DNA of 64,000 nucleotides from Sclerurus mexicanus (Eukaryota > Chordata > Aves > Passeriformes > Furnariidae): the NCBI GenBank assembly GCA_013396755.1, contig VWZF01003203.1, positions 62,001-126,000 on the forward strand, read 5' to 3'. Within the stretch, counting starts at the first letter, position 1, and every line of letters starts with the position of its first letter. Below the pieces are notes generated by a model that saw nothing but the letters and a program-made list of their open reading frames with translations, ran no database searches and had not been told where the DNA came from. A program made the translations under genes and the position numbers. Shown piece after piece: positions 39,531 through 51,500 of the stretch.

Positions 39531-40690
39531 CACACTTGCACAGTCTCAAATTCTACAGTTCTGGCTTAAGCCCCAAATAGATATATATCTGCTAGAAAAA
39601 ACAGCAAGAGGTGCTAGGATGGAACAATAAGGAAAAAAAAATCAGATTGCCCAGCAAGCATATTTGGTTAAGTCCCTAGGATAACTGAAGTACACTAGGA
39701 AATTTTAATTTTAGTTATGTTTGTATATTTACTATTTCTTTGAACTATTTTCCCTGCTCTCTGATGGATAAAAAGAAAGGCAGTAACAGGCATATAAGAC
39801 TTTTCTCATACTGTGTGAGGAATTCCAAATAACCAGATCAACTGTCTTCCGAGCCTGGGCAAAACCAGAGAGAACTCACACCTTCTATGTGTGCAGAGGT
39901 GTGGATCAGACAGCACAGCAACATGGACAGTGTCTGTTATTGATATGTGTATCCCATGATTACATAAAAGGAATCTGGTGCATCCCTGCATACTTGGCTC
40001 ACAAGCTGTAGATTACTGATTCCATCTCTCGAGGAGTGTGCCCTTTCCATCACAGCACCATCTGCTTCCACAGCTGAATGGGGGACACTCATCCCTAACC
40101 ATTTCCATCATGTATTGCTGTACAGGGGTTGCCCACAACAGTCCAGATTATGCAATGGCAGAGATGAAGTAAAAAGGTCTGATGTGGCAATAGCTTGTTC
40201 TCAAGTCCCGCAAAGCCTGAAAGTGTTGTGGCAGTAGACGTGAATGAAGTAACGCTTAGAAATGCAGCTGGGGACCAATTGTGTCATTCTGCATCAAAAG
40301 AAGTGACCGTCTGATTCCACAGAGGTAGTGGGACAGATGCAAAGTGCCACTAAAGTCTAAAAATGGAACTTTTTATTAACAGAAATATGTATCATAACAA
40401 GCCTTAGAAAACCTTCTCTTGAGGGGAACCTCTGCCTACTTGAGCACAGAGCAGCAAGCCATAGAGAAAAAGGAGGCTGAAGAGCAACTGTTTCCTTCCA
40501 GACTAGCCTTAACTTTTGCCTCTGAGAAGTCGTCTCTGTACACAGTTGTCTTAGACGGTATTTAAGAAATCTGAGTCAGGAGCTTAAAACTATGACAACA
40601 TGTAAAGGAATAATTATATATCTAGTGAGAAAGGAATGTATGAGGGAGGGATACTCTGTCCAGATGCCAGAACCAGCAAGTAATAGCAAA

Positions 40691-40735
40691 TGGTTCAGAT
40701 TGGAAGGGCCTTTCGCTTAAAGAACCAGTTGGTCT
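40691..40735 (-). repeat. Weak CR1 3'-end-like scrap
   Basis: TGGTTCAGATTGGAAGGGCC and the following bases resemble the reverse-complemented CR1 3' end (tggtttgggttggaagggacctt), but similarity fades within about 45 bp and the terminal repeat is missing. It could be chance. Confidence 0.3.
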
Positions 40736-41766
40736 CCTTTGTTTAGAGGATCCCTAAGCATTTTGCAGGTTTAGGTCTCTGCAGGAATCTGCTGCTCTTT
40801 CTGTGGATACTGCCTGATTCATTCCAATCCACTGGATCCTGCCTCACCTACTCTTTTCTGAGATTTAAAGCTGGAAACTTATCCTTTTCTCTTTTTTTTT
40901 TAATACTTAGTAATCATCTCCCAGAAATAAGGGGAAATTTAGTAGGATAAACATGTTTTTACTGTGCTATTATGTACAATTGTACTGCCATGCAGCTGCA
41001 ATGTTTTTCACCATCATTATACATCTTCATTGTTCATGGTGTCTAAGAGATTAAAAAATACATGTATGTTGATCTCTCATAATAAATGGAAATTTATCAT
41101 TATGATAAACACAACAAACTACTACAATCAATACTTTTCTTTAAATGATCACCAAGACATTTTACCTTGCATTTATTTCCTATACAAAATAATATGATTT
41201 TTAAAAAATGCTTATATGAGGTGGAGTTTCCTTTCCCAGCAGTTCATACTGATAATCTGATTACTGTTCTTGGACTTTAAACACTAAGGTCCTATAAACA
41301 TAAAATGAAACACAACCATGAAGAAGTAAACAAACAGAAACATTCTAAGTTTTCTGTTAAGTGTTGTCTCTGATCTTTATGTATTTCCTTATGATCTGGG
41401 CATAAGCAAGAAATTTCTTCACAACTGCTAAAATAATAATGGTCTTAGATTATTCAATTTTTCTACTTTATATTCAATTGCAGGTGATCTCTAGTTCTTT
41501 AATGTTTTGTCTAAGCAATAGTCTAATGAGGTGCATGTATGACCTGACAGTAATGGGAAATTTTTTTGAGTACCTTATTTTACGTTCCACTGGCAGTTTT
41601 CCTATGCCTTCAAAAAGCATCTGGAAACTGATTTGCTGTCTTAATGGGCACCTGTCTTTCCAATGGATAGAGTCCAATTATCCAAGACTTGATTTTAGAA
41701 TAGGAACTTCCTCTCCTACATCAATAAAATAATTTGTTGAATTCCTTCTTCATCCAGCTCAGGTTA

Positions 41767-41778
41767 CCCCCCCCCCCC
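41767..41778. repeat. Poly-C run (12 C)
   Basis: An uninterrupted run of 12 C, unusual in this AT-rich context. Confidence 0.95.
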
Positions 41779-43704
41779 AATAGCCGGGGGCATCCTGAAC
41801 ACCTTGAGATAAACTCATTAGAGTTTGTTTTCCAACTATTTAACTTCAGGCAGACATCAGCATTGCAGACATGCACCAGTGTCCGTTCTGACTTCAGTGG
41901 TTCTGCAGAGAGACCCTCATCACTGCTTCTGCAGCCCTGTTTGACAAAGTACTGCTGACCCTCTTTTTATTATTTACAATTGTTTTCCTTTAGATATTTT
42001 TGATAATATAGGTTTTCATTTTTTTCTAAAGATTTTGTTTGCATTTGCTGTTCAAATCATCCCTGTCAGACAGAGCTTCTTACACCTATCTTAGGTTCTG
42101 CAAAGTAAAATAACTTGGCAAAAAGTGATGCCTAACACAAAAAAACCCTTCAAATTCATCACTTATACTACAAAAACCTTAGAAACATCAAAAACTCTGA
42201 AACACTTTTGATAGCATGTTGTGCAACAAGTCCACTATGCAAAAATGAAAACACCAGCTGAATTTCTTTTTCCTCTCTTCTACTGAGATTTTTGCATCAC
42301 TGTTTTTTTTTTCTTGAAGACAACATAAATCATGCTACAACAGCTAAAGATTTGATCTGCTTCTGAGCAATACTGTTAATAAACTATCTTTCTGTCCATG
42401 TCCTGTTCACAGACTTCTCTATGTAATAGTTTAAATTACAGTTGTTCACCTCCCTCTCTAAAGAGTCATACACATAGGGCCACACAGTTCGAGGGAAATG
42501 AAAGCTAATATACTAGTATATTTGGTGTCATTTATCTGTGTTCCTGATTACTTTTTCTACATGTGCAGGAGTGAAAAAGATCGGTTTCCCCTTGTTTCCT
42601 GAGTTTCTCCAGAAATAAAAATATGATGTTGGAGTTGGAATGAGAACCTGGGATTACCTTGACTGGCAAACCCTGACTCCAGCTGATTTTCTTTTCACTA
42701 ACCTATAAAGTAGGGGAGGTTCTTCAAAGGGATGAGGGAAGTGGGACTTCTTTTTTGTAGGCTATCTGGTCTTTTAAGTTAGGATGACTTTTGTTAGCAT
42801 GCCACTGCTGCCTTCCCACAGAGCAAGTACTTCTAAGAAGGTTTTTAAAAATGTTATTGTTTTAAGTGAGAGAGATGTGAAAATTAGTTTGCTTTTCAGT
42901 CTGACGATAATTCAGTTTCTCATGACAAGTTAATAGTTTTGGACTGAGCATCCTCATTTATTGAAGCCTGGTCAGTGGAATCCCTCAGATTTTTGTTTGT
43001 TTTCACATGCGGTGTGCAGCAACCTTTCAGACAGATACCCTTTGGAGATCAGCAAGAAAGAAGACACTGTGAAAAACTTTGTACTATCTCTATTGCCGTC
43101 AAGGAAAAGAAGCAAATGCCATTTACGAATGTGGCAGACCTAAGTGAGGAAGCAGATTATGGAGACCTTACTGACCTCTTTCACGAACAACACTTTGAGC
43201 TTTGTGCCTCTGCTCAAAAGTTTTCTGAACTCAGCATTTTCAATGAAGGGTTCCCCTTCAATCCAGCCTGTGTATTTTGCAGAGGCCTCAGCTGCCAAAC
43301 AGAACCACATACATAAAGTGGAGTAGCTCCGGACCCCTTAAAATCTGGCATGATTCTTCAGTTGCCAAAGAAAATACCTGGAACTACCTTTCTAATATTT
43401 TGCTAGAAATAAAACCTGACACTAAATTTAATCATCAAAACCAAAAATCTGTGCTTAAAGCAAAGAATATTTGTAGCTAAAGCTTATAATTTAGAATTCT
43501 TAAAACTTTTTTTTATCCATTAGATGTTGTAGGAAGAAACCAACGAGGTTAGAGTGCTATCTTCTTTTGTGGCCCCAGGTTAAAAATGTTTGGCAACAGT
43601 GAAAAGTAAGGCAAACAGGGTCGTGCATGCATGAATTTGTGTAAAAGCATGGAAATGAAAATTGCTTTTGAAAGGCTCTGCAACTAGGATCATGGAGAGA
43701 CCAA

Positions 43705-43730
43705 CAAAAAGAAAAAAAAAAAAAGAAGAA
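43705..43730. repeat. A-rich low-complexity patch
   Basis: AAAAAG followed by 13 A and GAAGAAAA. No SINE or LINE body was recognised upstream. Confidence 0.85.
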
Positions 43731-45510
43731 AATACTAGCCTAGATACCAGCTATGGGTTATCTGCACTGTTAAGACAATAGGTCCAGTGTTTTTAGTGGA
43801 TGCTGTCAATGTTCTTAGTCTTAAATTAGAGCAAGCAGCTGTTTCAGTGTACAGCTGAGCGTGACATAAGCCTGTGTAAACACTTTTCTCTGTCACATTC
43901 TTCTAAGTGGATGAGGGTTGCATCTTTCTCCTCTCATGCAGAATAATCCTCTTCTCCAAAAGTTCAAAATAAGTCTTAAATTGCACTTCAATTCTACCTC
44001 TAGGAAACAACCAAAACAGTAGGGGGACAATTTTGTCAGGTGGGTGTGTGTATCATGCATCAAAATGTGCACTTTTAAGGCTAGCAACCTTGACAGCATT
44101 CTACAAACACGCTCTCCCTATTCCTTTGACCCTACCTTTTCCAATTTCAAGATGCTTGGCAGATTCCAAAATCAGTTTTGATAGTGGTCATAGGAAATGC
44201 CTGCTTGTGGTTCCTATGGATTTAGTATACAAAATAATCGCAGAGCATGGTAATACATGTCTATACCTACAAAGAACTGCAAGAAACAATTGATTTGGTT
44301 TCATAAAACTCCTTCCTGTCTTCACATTTTAAGTGGACTCAATTATTGAGGATTTTAAAAATTGAAAAGTTAAAATTGCAAAATCGACACTGGTAAAATC
44401 TGAAAATCCTAGCAGAATTTACAATAAACACCTCTCTCCCTTACCCTCCTCACTTTAGTTTTTATACACTTTTTGGGGCATCTAAAGGTCAGGCAGAGAA
44501 ACTTGAGAACAGACTGCAACAAATGTGCAACAATTTGGACAGTATCAAAATTATTAAGTTGAAACCATGACACTGATTTGCATGGAAAGACAGCTGACCT
44601 CCATCTCATGACTTATTTTTAAACCAAGTGAACTCTGACAGAGAAAGGCAGTTAAACTGCCTATCTTCCGATTTTCAGTTAAAGCCTGTGGAGACGGAAG
44701 AATTCAGAAGAGTGTCTGGCTTCTTTATTGTAGAGAGACAAAAACAGCGGACAACACTAGCTGACAAAATCAACAATTCTTGAAAAAGCTGCAGCAGAAC
44801 AGACACGACACAGGGAAGACACTGCCAGTGAAGCAATTGTTAAAGCAGGCCATTTAATACTCAACTTTCACTCTCATCTTTGCATGGTACATTTTTAAAT
44901 GCACTGTCCCTTAAAGAGGGACCTGTAACCTCTATGGCATATGATTTCTCTATCATTCTGGCCCTGTAAAACTGTGCATCTTACTTCTAGGTGAGTTGTC
45001 TTCGGGTTGTTAAGGATAGTGCCCAACACCTACAGAACAGCGGGAATGACAGAAGAAATGTCCTTGCAGCGGGAAAGAGTTTCATCTAGGCTGCCTGAAA
45101 CAGAGAAGCAAGTCTGACACCAATTACTACCTTGGCTTTCTGTTACCACCTTATATCATCACCCCCCTGGCCACTTCTTCACAGGTTTACTTGGCTCTGG
45201 AACAACTGAGATCTACACAGCTAAGTTATGACAGTTCATCAGCTGCTAATCTAGATGCTTTTTGTTGATGATTCCACCCATATACCCTCAAAGTTGTTTC
45301 AGAAGTGTTCCTTCTCTGTTGCCAAGTTCAGGAAAATTTATAAACTCAGAGTACAAGGTCCATCTTCATGTTGTTCAAGCTGTAAGTTAAGGTGAAAAGA
45401 AAAAATATATGCAGGCTGCTAACTGCTTTAGACCAATCTCACTGGTTACAGGTGCTCTATAGCCTGTTACTCCACAAGGATTCATGTCTCTGGCACGAAT
45501 CAGGTACAGG

Positions 45511-46290
45511 CATAGAATCACAGAGAAATTTATACTGGAAGTGGTTTCAGGATCATCCAGTCTAACCTCCTCCTCAAAGAAGGGCTCACATTGAATTTAC
45601 AGCTGAGTTTTGATAGTGTCCAAGGACGGCGATGTCACAGGGCTTTCTGGGCAACCTGCTCATGTCTGACCTTCCTTTGTTGCAGGTTGTGTCTGTTATG
45701 TCTTATTTTAACCCTGTGCACCTCTGAGAGGGGTATGGCTCTGTTTCTGCAATGCCCCTCCTCCCTTAAATGGGGATAATTGTTCTTAAATCCTGCCTTA
45801 ACCTTCTCCATCCAAGCTAAACCAATCATCTTCCTTAGCCTCTCTTCACATGCCATGTGCTGTGCCCCCCTAACTTGCCAGTGGTTCTTCCACTGGACTT
45901 GCTGCAGTTTTCTGACATTTCTGGATGGATGCAGAATTGAACATACCCCCTAGACATGGTCTTATAAGCGTTGTATAGAGAACAATAACCCCTTCTCCTG
46001 ACCAGCTGACACTCTTCCTAATGCAACTCAGTATGCACAAGACACTGCTGACTCATGTTTAATGTCTTCATCAGACTTCCAGGATAATTTTTAGTGGAGT
46101 TGCTACTTGGCCAGCTGATCTTCTGTCCATACAGATCCTCAAGGTTGTTTTGTCCGAGGTGCTTGACACAGCACTTCTTGTTGTTGAAAAATGAGGTTTC
46201 TGGTAGCCCAGACTAGCTGAGAGTACCAAGGTCTTTGTGAATGGCAGTCCTGCCTCCAGCCAGCCAACTGCTTTACCCAGTTTCAGGGAA
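45511..46290 (-). mobile_element. Older CR1 LINE fragment, minus strand
   Basis: The plus strand starts CATAGAATCACAGAG and passes through GGATCATCCAGTCTAACC and GGGCAACCTGCTCATGTCTG. Further in come GCTGACTCATGTTTAATGTC, GGTGCTTGACACAGCACTTC and GGTCTTTGTGAATGGCAG, which follow the order of a reverse-complemented CR1 3' UTR and C-terminal reverse-transcriptase region. Similarity is patchier than in the CR1 copies at 10.9 and 38.9 kb, indicating an older insertion. It is sense with GNAL. The right boundary near 46290 is approximate and meets a short tandem repeat. Confidence 0.88.
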
Positions 46291-46345
46291 TACCAGTCAA
46301 GCATACATTCCAGTCAAATGTCCATTCCAGTCAGCTGGCTCACCT
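46291..46345. repeat. Short degenerate tandem repeat, period about 17-18 bp
   Basis: Three imperfect units each carry (A/T)CCAGTCA: TACCAGTCAAGCATACAT, TCCAGTCAAATGTCCAT and TCCAGTCAGCTGGCTCA. It begins where the older CR1 fragment loses recognisable similarity. Confidence 0.7.
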
Positions 46346-46723
46346 ACCCTGCAGCTCCTGCAGTGAATTCGGCTCCTGGAGCTAACTGCCTAGTTCAGGA
46401 AAGCTAAGTTTTTGCAAAATACTGGCAACACAATGATGGCACCGCTGTGAACTCAGGAAAACTGTCATTAGCCAGCATTTAGATTTATGCTACTAAACTC
46501 ACCAACAGAAGAACAGCTGACACAGATGGCTTAGTTCAGACACTTCTCTAGGAGGCACATATATAGGCAGAATTGTGAAGAAGCGAAGAGCCATGAAAAC
46601 CCTCACCAGAACACACAGGAAAAAAAGGCCTACAAACTAGGAAGTGAAGAACTGAGTCACGAGATACAAGAAAACAGTTTGTTTCATAGTCATGAACGTC
46701 CTCTCCCATCTGGTATTTATGCT

Positions 46724-46768
46724 ACACACACACAGACACACAGAGCCACAAGTGCACACATATATATT
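46724..46768. repeat. Imperfect (CA)n/(TA)n microsatellite
   Basis: ACACACACACAGACACACAG, an interruption, then GCACACATATATAT. Confidence 0.85.
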
Positions 46769-47199
46769 TCTACCCTCTGAATTTCAAGGCACACAGAAAC
46801 AATTAAGTCACCCAGATTTTAAAAGCAGATAAAATATTTCTTTAGACACTTTTCAGACATCTGCAGGCAGTTATCAGTTTGGTTTTTTTCTTTAAATCGG
46901 ATTGTTTGCCTCAAACATACAAAGAAAAGTTTTACACTAAAAAATAAAAAGCTCCTTGTGATGCAGAGAAAAAACACTAAAAGCAGTGGAAAAGAAGAGA
47001 TTATTCTGCCTGGTAAAAACCAGTGAACCTGCAGAGTAGAGGATTGCTCAATGGGGCCAGCTACAGTATTACCTGCCAAGTCAGCCACTCTCACAGACTG
47101 GGAACTAGCAAGCGTGAGACACAGCCAGTTGGCTTTGGTGGAGTATTTATGGAGGATGCAGGGGCTTATTTACTGAATAATCTGGAGACCATCTGGTGG

Positions 47200-47315
47200 T
47201 ATCCAGTGACAAGAACACTGAGCTGAAAGTAGAAAAGCCCGAGATCTATTTCTGGCTCTGCCAACTATTCTCTGTGACCTCCAGTGGCTCAGTTTGCCCA
47301 TATACAAATTAGAAA
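47200..47315 (+). mobile_element. MIR-like SINE core fragment
   Basis: The stretch GGCTCTGCCAACTATTCTCT followed by GTGACCTCCAGTGGCTCAGT and TTGCCCATATACAAATTAGA aligns by eye with the MIR/CORE-SINE core (gctctgccacttactagctgtgtgacc...cctcagtttcc.catctgtaaaat) in plus orientation, with one internal deletion where 'ttgggcaagtcacttaacc' would be. It is old and short, so the family call is moderate. Confidence 0.6.
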
Positions 47316-47982
47316 AAAAATAAATCTACTGTCATCTCTAGGAAATTTTGATACTTCAATAAGAATTCACATTTATTACTATTTTAGTAGTATTACTTTT
47401 TATTCAAATTATCAACAAACACTTTAGATTTAATTGTTGAAATATTATTTTGAATCTGAGTTTGCCTTCTGTACTAACAGAGATTACACCAATCTCAATA
47501 GTGGTAGTATATAATTTGGAGTTAAACCAAAAGAATTTCAAAACAAGCTGGACAGTTTTCTTAACCATGATATTTCTAAAATAAAGAGGCCCCTTTTTTC
47601 CCCTTCAGAAGAAAGAGGACATCAATCAGGTGAGAGAAAGATCTATACATCTTATTGGACATTCCCCACACCCAGTCTAATGCTTACTGCCATAACTGAG
47701 TTGACAAAAAGATAATCTAAAATATTCTCGAGTTCTGAACTTGTACCGTTTTGCTGAAACTTTAAGATAATCATCTGTAGGGGATGAGGCAATTGAGTAA
47801 CAGGATCAATGCCCACAGGACATGCTGATTCCCTTCACCACCAATCTACTCTGTTCCGAAGCCCAGAGACTTTCAGACTGATGTGGGCTTTCTTAGATAT
47901 ATTGCTAGTTTTGCCTGCTTTTCTCCAAACTCCACTGACAATTTACCATGGGAGTAATGCAAAATCACCCCTATGGGGGAGT

Positions 47983-48051
47983 AACAAAAACAAACAAACA
48001 AACAAAAAATCTGAAACCAACAAACAAAAAACAAACAACCCCCCAAAAAAT
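47983..48051. repeat. A/C-rich (AAAC)n-type low-complexity repeat
   Basis: AACAAAAACAAACAAACAAA and a second AACAAACAAAAAACAAACAA-like stretch separated by a short unique segment, ending in CCCCCC. Confidence 0.85.
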
Positions 48052-48520
48052 CCCATCAAGGAGAACGGGCTCTTGAAGAAAATCTCCAGATGACTAAAAA
48101 CTACTAGTCTGGACCCTAATTCAAGTCAAAAAGAAAATTTCTCCTGCACGCTTCTTCTGCTATCCCCATTGAAAGAGTTTTGTTGGGTTCTTCCATAGGT
48201 GATAACATAGTGGAAGGAGAAAGTTTCTGCCTACCAGGAGGATTCCCACGCAAACAGAGCCCAGACACCTCCCACTTTCTTCCCACAGAACTGGTCACCC
48301 TTGTCTAATCTCCTTAAGTCATCTGGTGTCTCACTGGGGAAGTGCTATCTAGGACAAAGAAGTCTGTAGGGATGCTGGCAAGAGTGGAAAGTGAATCTTG
48401 TGACTGAGTGCACCAGAGCTGAGCTGCTCAGGAAAATGATAATGAAGTGGAGGAGTTCTGTTTCTCATGGAGGAGCAGGACAAAGGAAGAAAGGTAGCAC
48501 GAGGACCAGACCTCCCTCAG

Positions 48521-48556
48521 TGGGGAGGGAAAGGAAGAGAGAAAGGAAGGAAGAAA
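48521..48556. repeat. Purine-rich (GGAA/GAAAG)n patch
   Basis: GGGGAGGGAAAGGAAGAGAG followed by AAAGGAAGGAAGAAA; imperfect GGAA-type simple sequence. Confidence 0.8.
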
Positions 48557-51500
48557 TGCACCTCTCTTCACAGATACACAGGTCAATAACTAAACACATA
48601 ACAATGAAGTTTAAATACCAAGTTATTTTTTCAACAATGCTCCTGTATGATAGCTCCAAACTATGACCTTTCTTTGCTGATGCTGGAAGAGAACCAAGAT
48701 ATTTCAGGAAGAAGTTGGGTCTTCAGGTAAGTAGATTAACTTCTATGTAGCATGTAAGATTTTCCAGACAATGTGTGGATTGGAAAAAGGCTTTTGTTGA
48801 CATCCACATTTCTTAGGAAGTGGAATAAAAATAGCCAGAGGCTGTAGCAACTAAACTGAGTCCTGGAAAGTCAGCACTGGACTTCCAAAATAAAAATAAG
48901 GAATACTGCTGGAAAGCATTTCAATGGGAGAATAATGCAAACTTATAAAATGGAATCTCTTTTCGTACTGTGATCATACAACTGTCTGAGTATGCATAAT
49001 ACCACGTATTTTACAATGTTTTGCATCCCTGTAATCTTACGCATAGATTAATAAAGTATGGCAGGATACACTTACAAACGATTTAGGAAGCTTTAGAGTT
49101 CAACCAACCCTGCTGAGAGGGGAACAGGAAGGGGGAAAGGACTTCATTATTCACTCAGTGGACTGAAAAAAAGACTGTATGAGCTACCTGGAATGTCATT
49201 AAGAGGTTACCAGAGACACGCAAAAAAAAATTAACCACCTGCTTGTATTTTTTTCTAAAGGACTTTTAAAATTTACATATTAAAGTCTGTTTATAATGAT
49301 GCATTTTGTATACATTATAGTAAGATCCATATTAAGGAAGATGACAGTCTTTCAATGTACCTATTTTCAACCTAGACTGGTGCAGGGGATTTTTCTGGAT
49401 GCGGAAATCCATCTCCACATTTTGTGAAATAATTCTGCAGTACAAAAAAATAATGCTACGAATAATTATCATTTACTGTTGATATAGTATAAAGGCTCAA
49501 ACATATAAAAACATACTTTTTCTTTTTCCATCTCTTAGTTCAGTTGAAATTTCACTGTCCACCTTGAAATGTAAGTCACTCCCAATATTAATGGGATTTT
49601 GGTTAAATTAATTAGAGTATTGAATAAACACTCATCGGATTTTCTTACATTTCCATCAATATTTTCACTTTTCTAGCTACACTCAACATTTTCAAATAAA
49701 TTTTGCCCATAAGAAACTTAAGACTGTGATTTGAAAATTGAAATTATACCTGCAACTTTTAATGAAGAGTTTTGAAGAAAGCATACCTTCAAACTATCTA
49801 GCTATGAACTGAATAATCTCATCTCAAAATTCATTAAGTGCTCAGTAATCTGAAAAGCACTACACTGCTCGTGTCTTATCGCAGCAATGAAAAGCAGAAC
49901 TCTGTTGTAATTCACTGAAACTCAGCGATACCACATTATGCTTGCATTTGTAAAATAGCTCTTTACTTTCACATGCAAAAGAGCAATCTAATACTACAAA
50001 ATGAAAAAAAAAGGCACCAAAGGAACTTGTTTTTCAGGCATCAAAACAAGTTTTAAAAGACTCTTCAATATATTAAAAATATCAAACCATCAGTTCCATG
50101 CAGGACGGAAGTTTTAAAGAGTTCCTACCATCAGGAACTCTCATTCTGTAAATTCCCCTCCAGCAACAACAACTTTCCCCTACTTTTAATAGCGTAGCGT
50201 GAAAATGATGGCTATGCAACCCTGTATTCTGTACCACCCACAAGCATTTTGGCCAGCCCAGGACAATGATGAATTCACACTACTTGAAACAGACCTACGA
50301 CAGTGTATCTTTTCTTGGATGAAAATAGAGCTTGGGTATGTTGGTGTATACTGATTTGCCCTCGATGCTGCTAAAGTCACTGGCAGTTTTGTCACTGGAA
50401 GTCTTTGCCACTGCCTTCCAACTAAAAGACGTGAATGGCTGAACTGCACCTCAGCTGAATAATTTTTTAAATAATAACTTGAAGCGTATCTGTTTAGCCA
50501 TTAAGCTCTGCTTAATTTAGAACAGCTACTGAAGGTTATTTTTGTTTTAACACACCATTAGATCTCATGTTTTCTGTATTTTGTAGTAACGACTTTACAT
50601 AACAGCTATCCTCTTTCCCTGTTACAACCATTTTATGAATCACAAGAAAAAACAACACTGAACATTTCTAATTAGCAGCACACACTTCAACGGAACATTT
50701 TTCATGTACGTGTATATGCCAGGATCTATCTTACCGTGAACTTCATGACATTCAGTTAAAATCATAAACCTAGAAACGCAATGTAAGTTGCTACATGTTC
50801 TACATACTTTTGCTTTTCACTATATGTTTGAAAGCAATACCAAATTAAAACACAGGAATTCATAAATTTGCAAAACTAGTTAAGGTTGCTGTAATTTTTC
50901 CATTTTAAAACTTGTTCTTTGTAGTGACTGTATTCTAAAGGTGGTTTAGCATTACTAAGACCTTAGAAATGAGGCAGTCACTCTAAATCTCACTGGCACT
51001 GGTGATGATACACTTCAGCTTCAACCCACATGCTGTTCTCCAGCAAATCATACTCTTTAAGACAGCTATAAGACAAGAACTTTTGATAAGGTACAGGATG
51101 TAAAACATCTTCGTCCACTGCATGCTCTGGGAAATAACTTCCTGATCTAAAATACAGTTCTAAACTATTTTAATAGTTAAAAATTATTCCATCTCAAATT
51201 AGCCATGCACAATTTGAATGTGCATATACTTCCGAAAATTAGTCTTGCACAATGTGCACAACTAGAAGGACAGAAATCAAGGCATGTTATGCTTGACTGA
51301 AGCAGGCTGGCAGAAAAATCCATACAAAAAAAAATTAAAGATCTGAAAGGAAAGTTAACTAGTCAATATAAACATTTTACAAGTTGTTGAAAAGAGCAAA
51401 AGGATACACTAAAAAAGACGACACAAGATCCTCCTTTATACAGAAGGCTATTCAAAAGACATTGTACATCTAGCAAAGACAAACTCCTGTAGCAATGCAC

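Larger units (their letters stand above)
39531..45510 (-). other. GNAL: GNAL intron between two CR1 elements; no gene seen
   Basis: Intronic sequence. It includes a weak CR1-like scrap at about 40.69 kb, a run of 12 C at 41767-41778, a poly-A/GA patch near 43.71 kb and a stretch at 42961-43480 in which plus-strand frames stay open without a recognisable product. Nothing else could be assigned. Confidence 0.65.
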
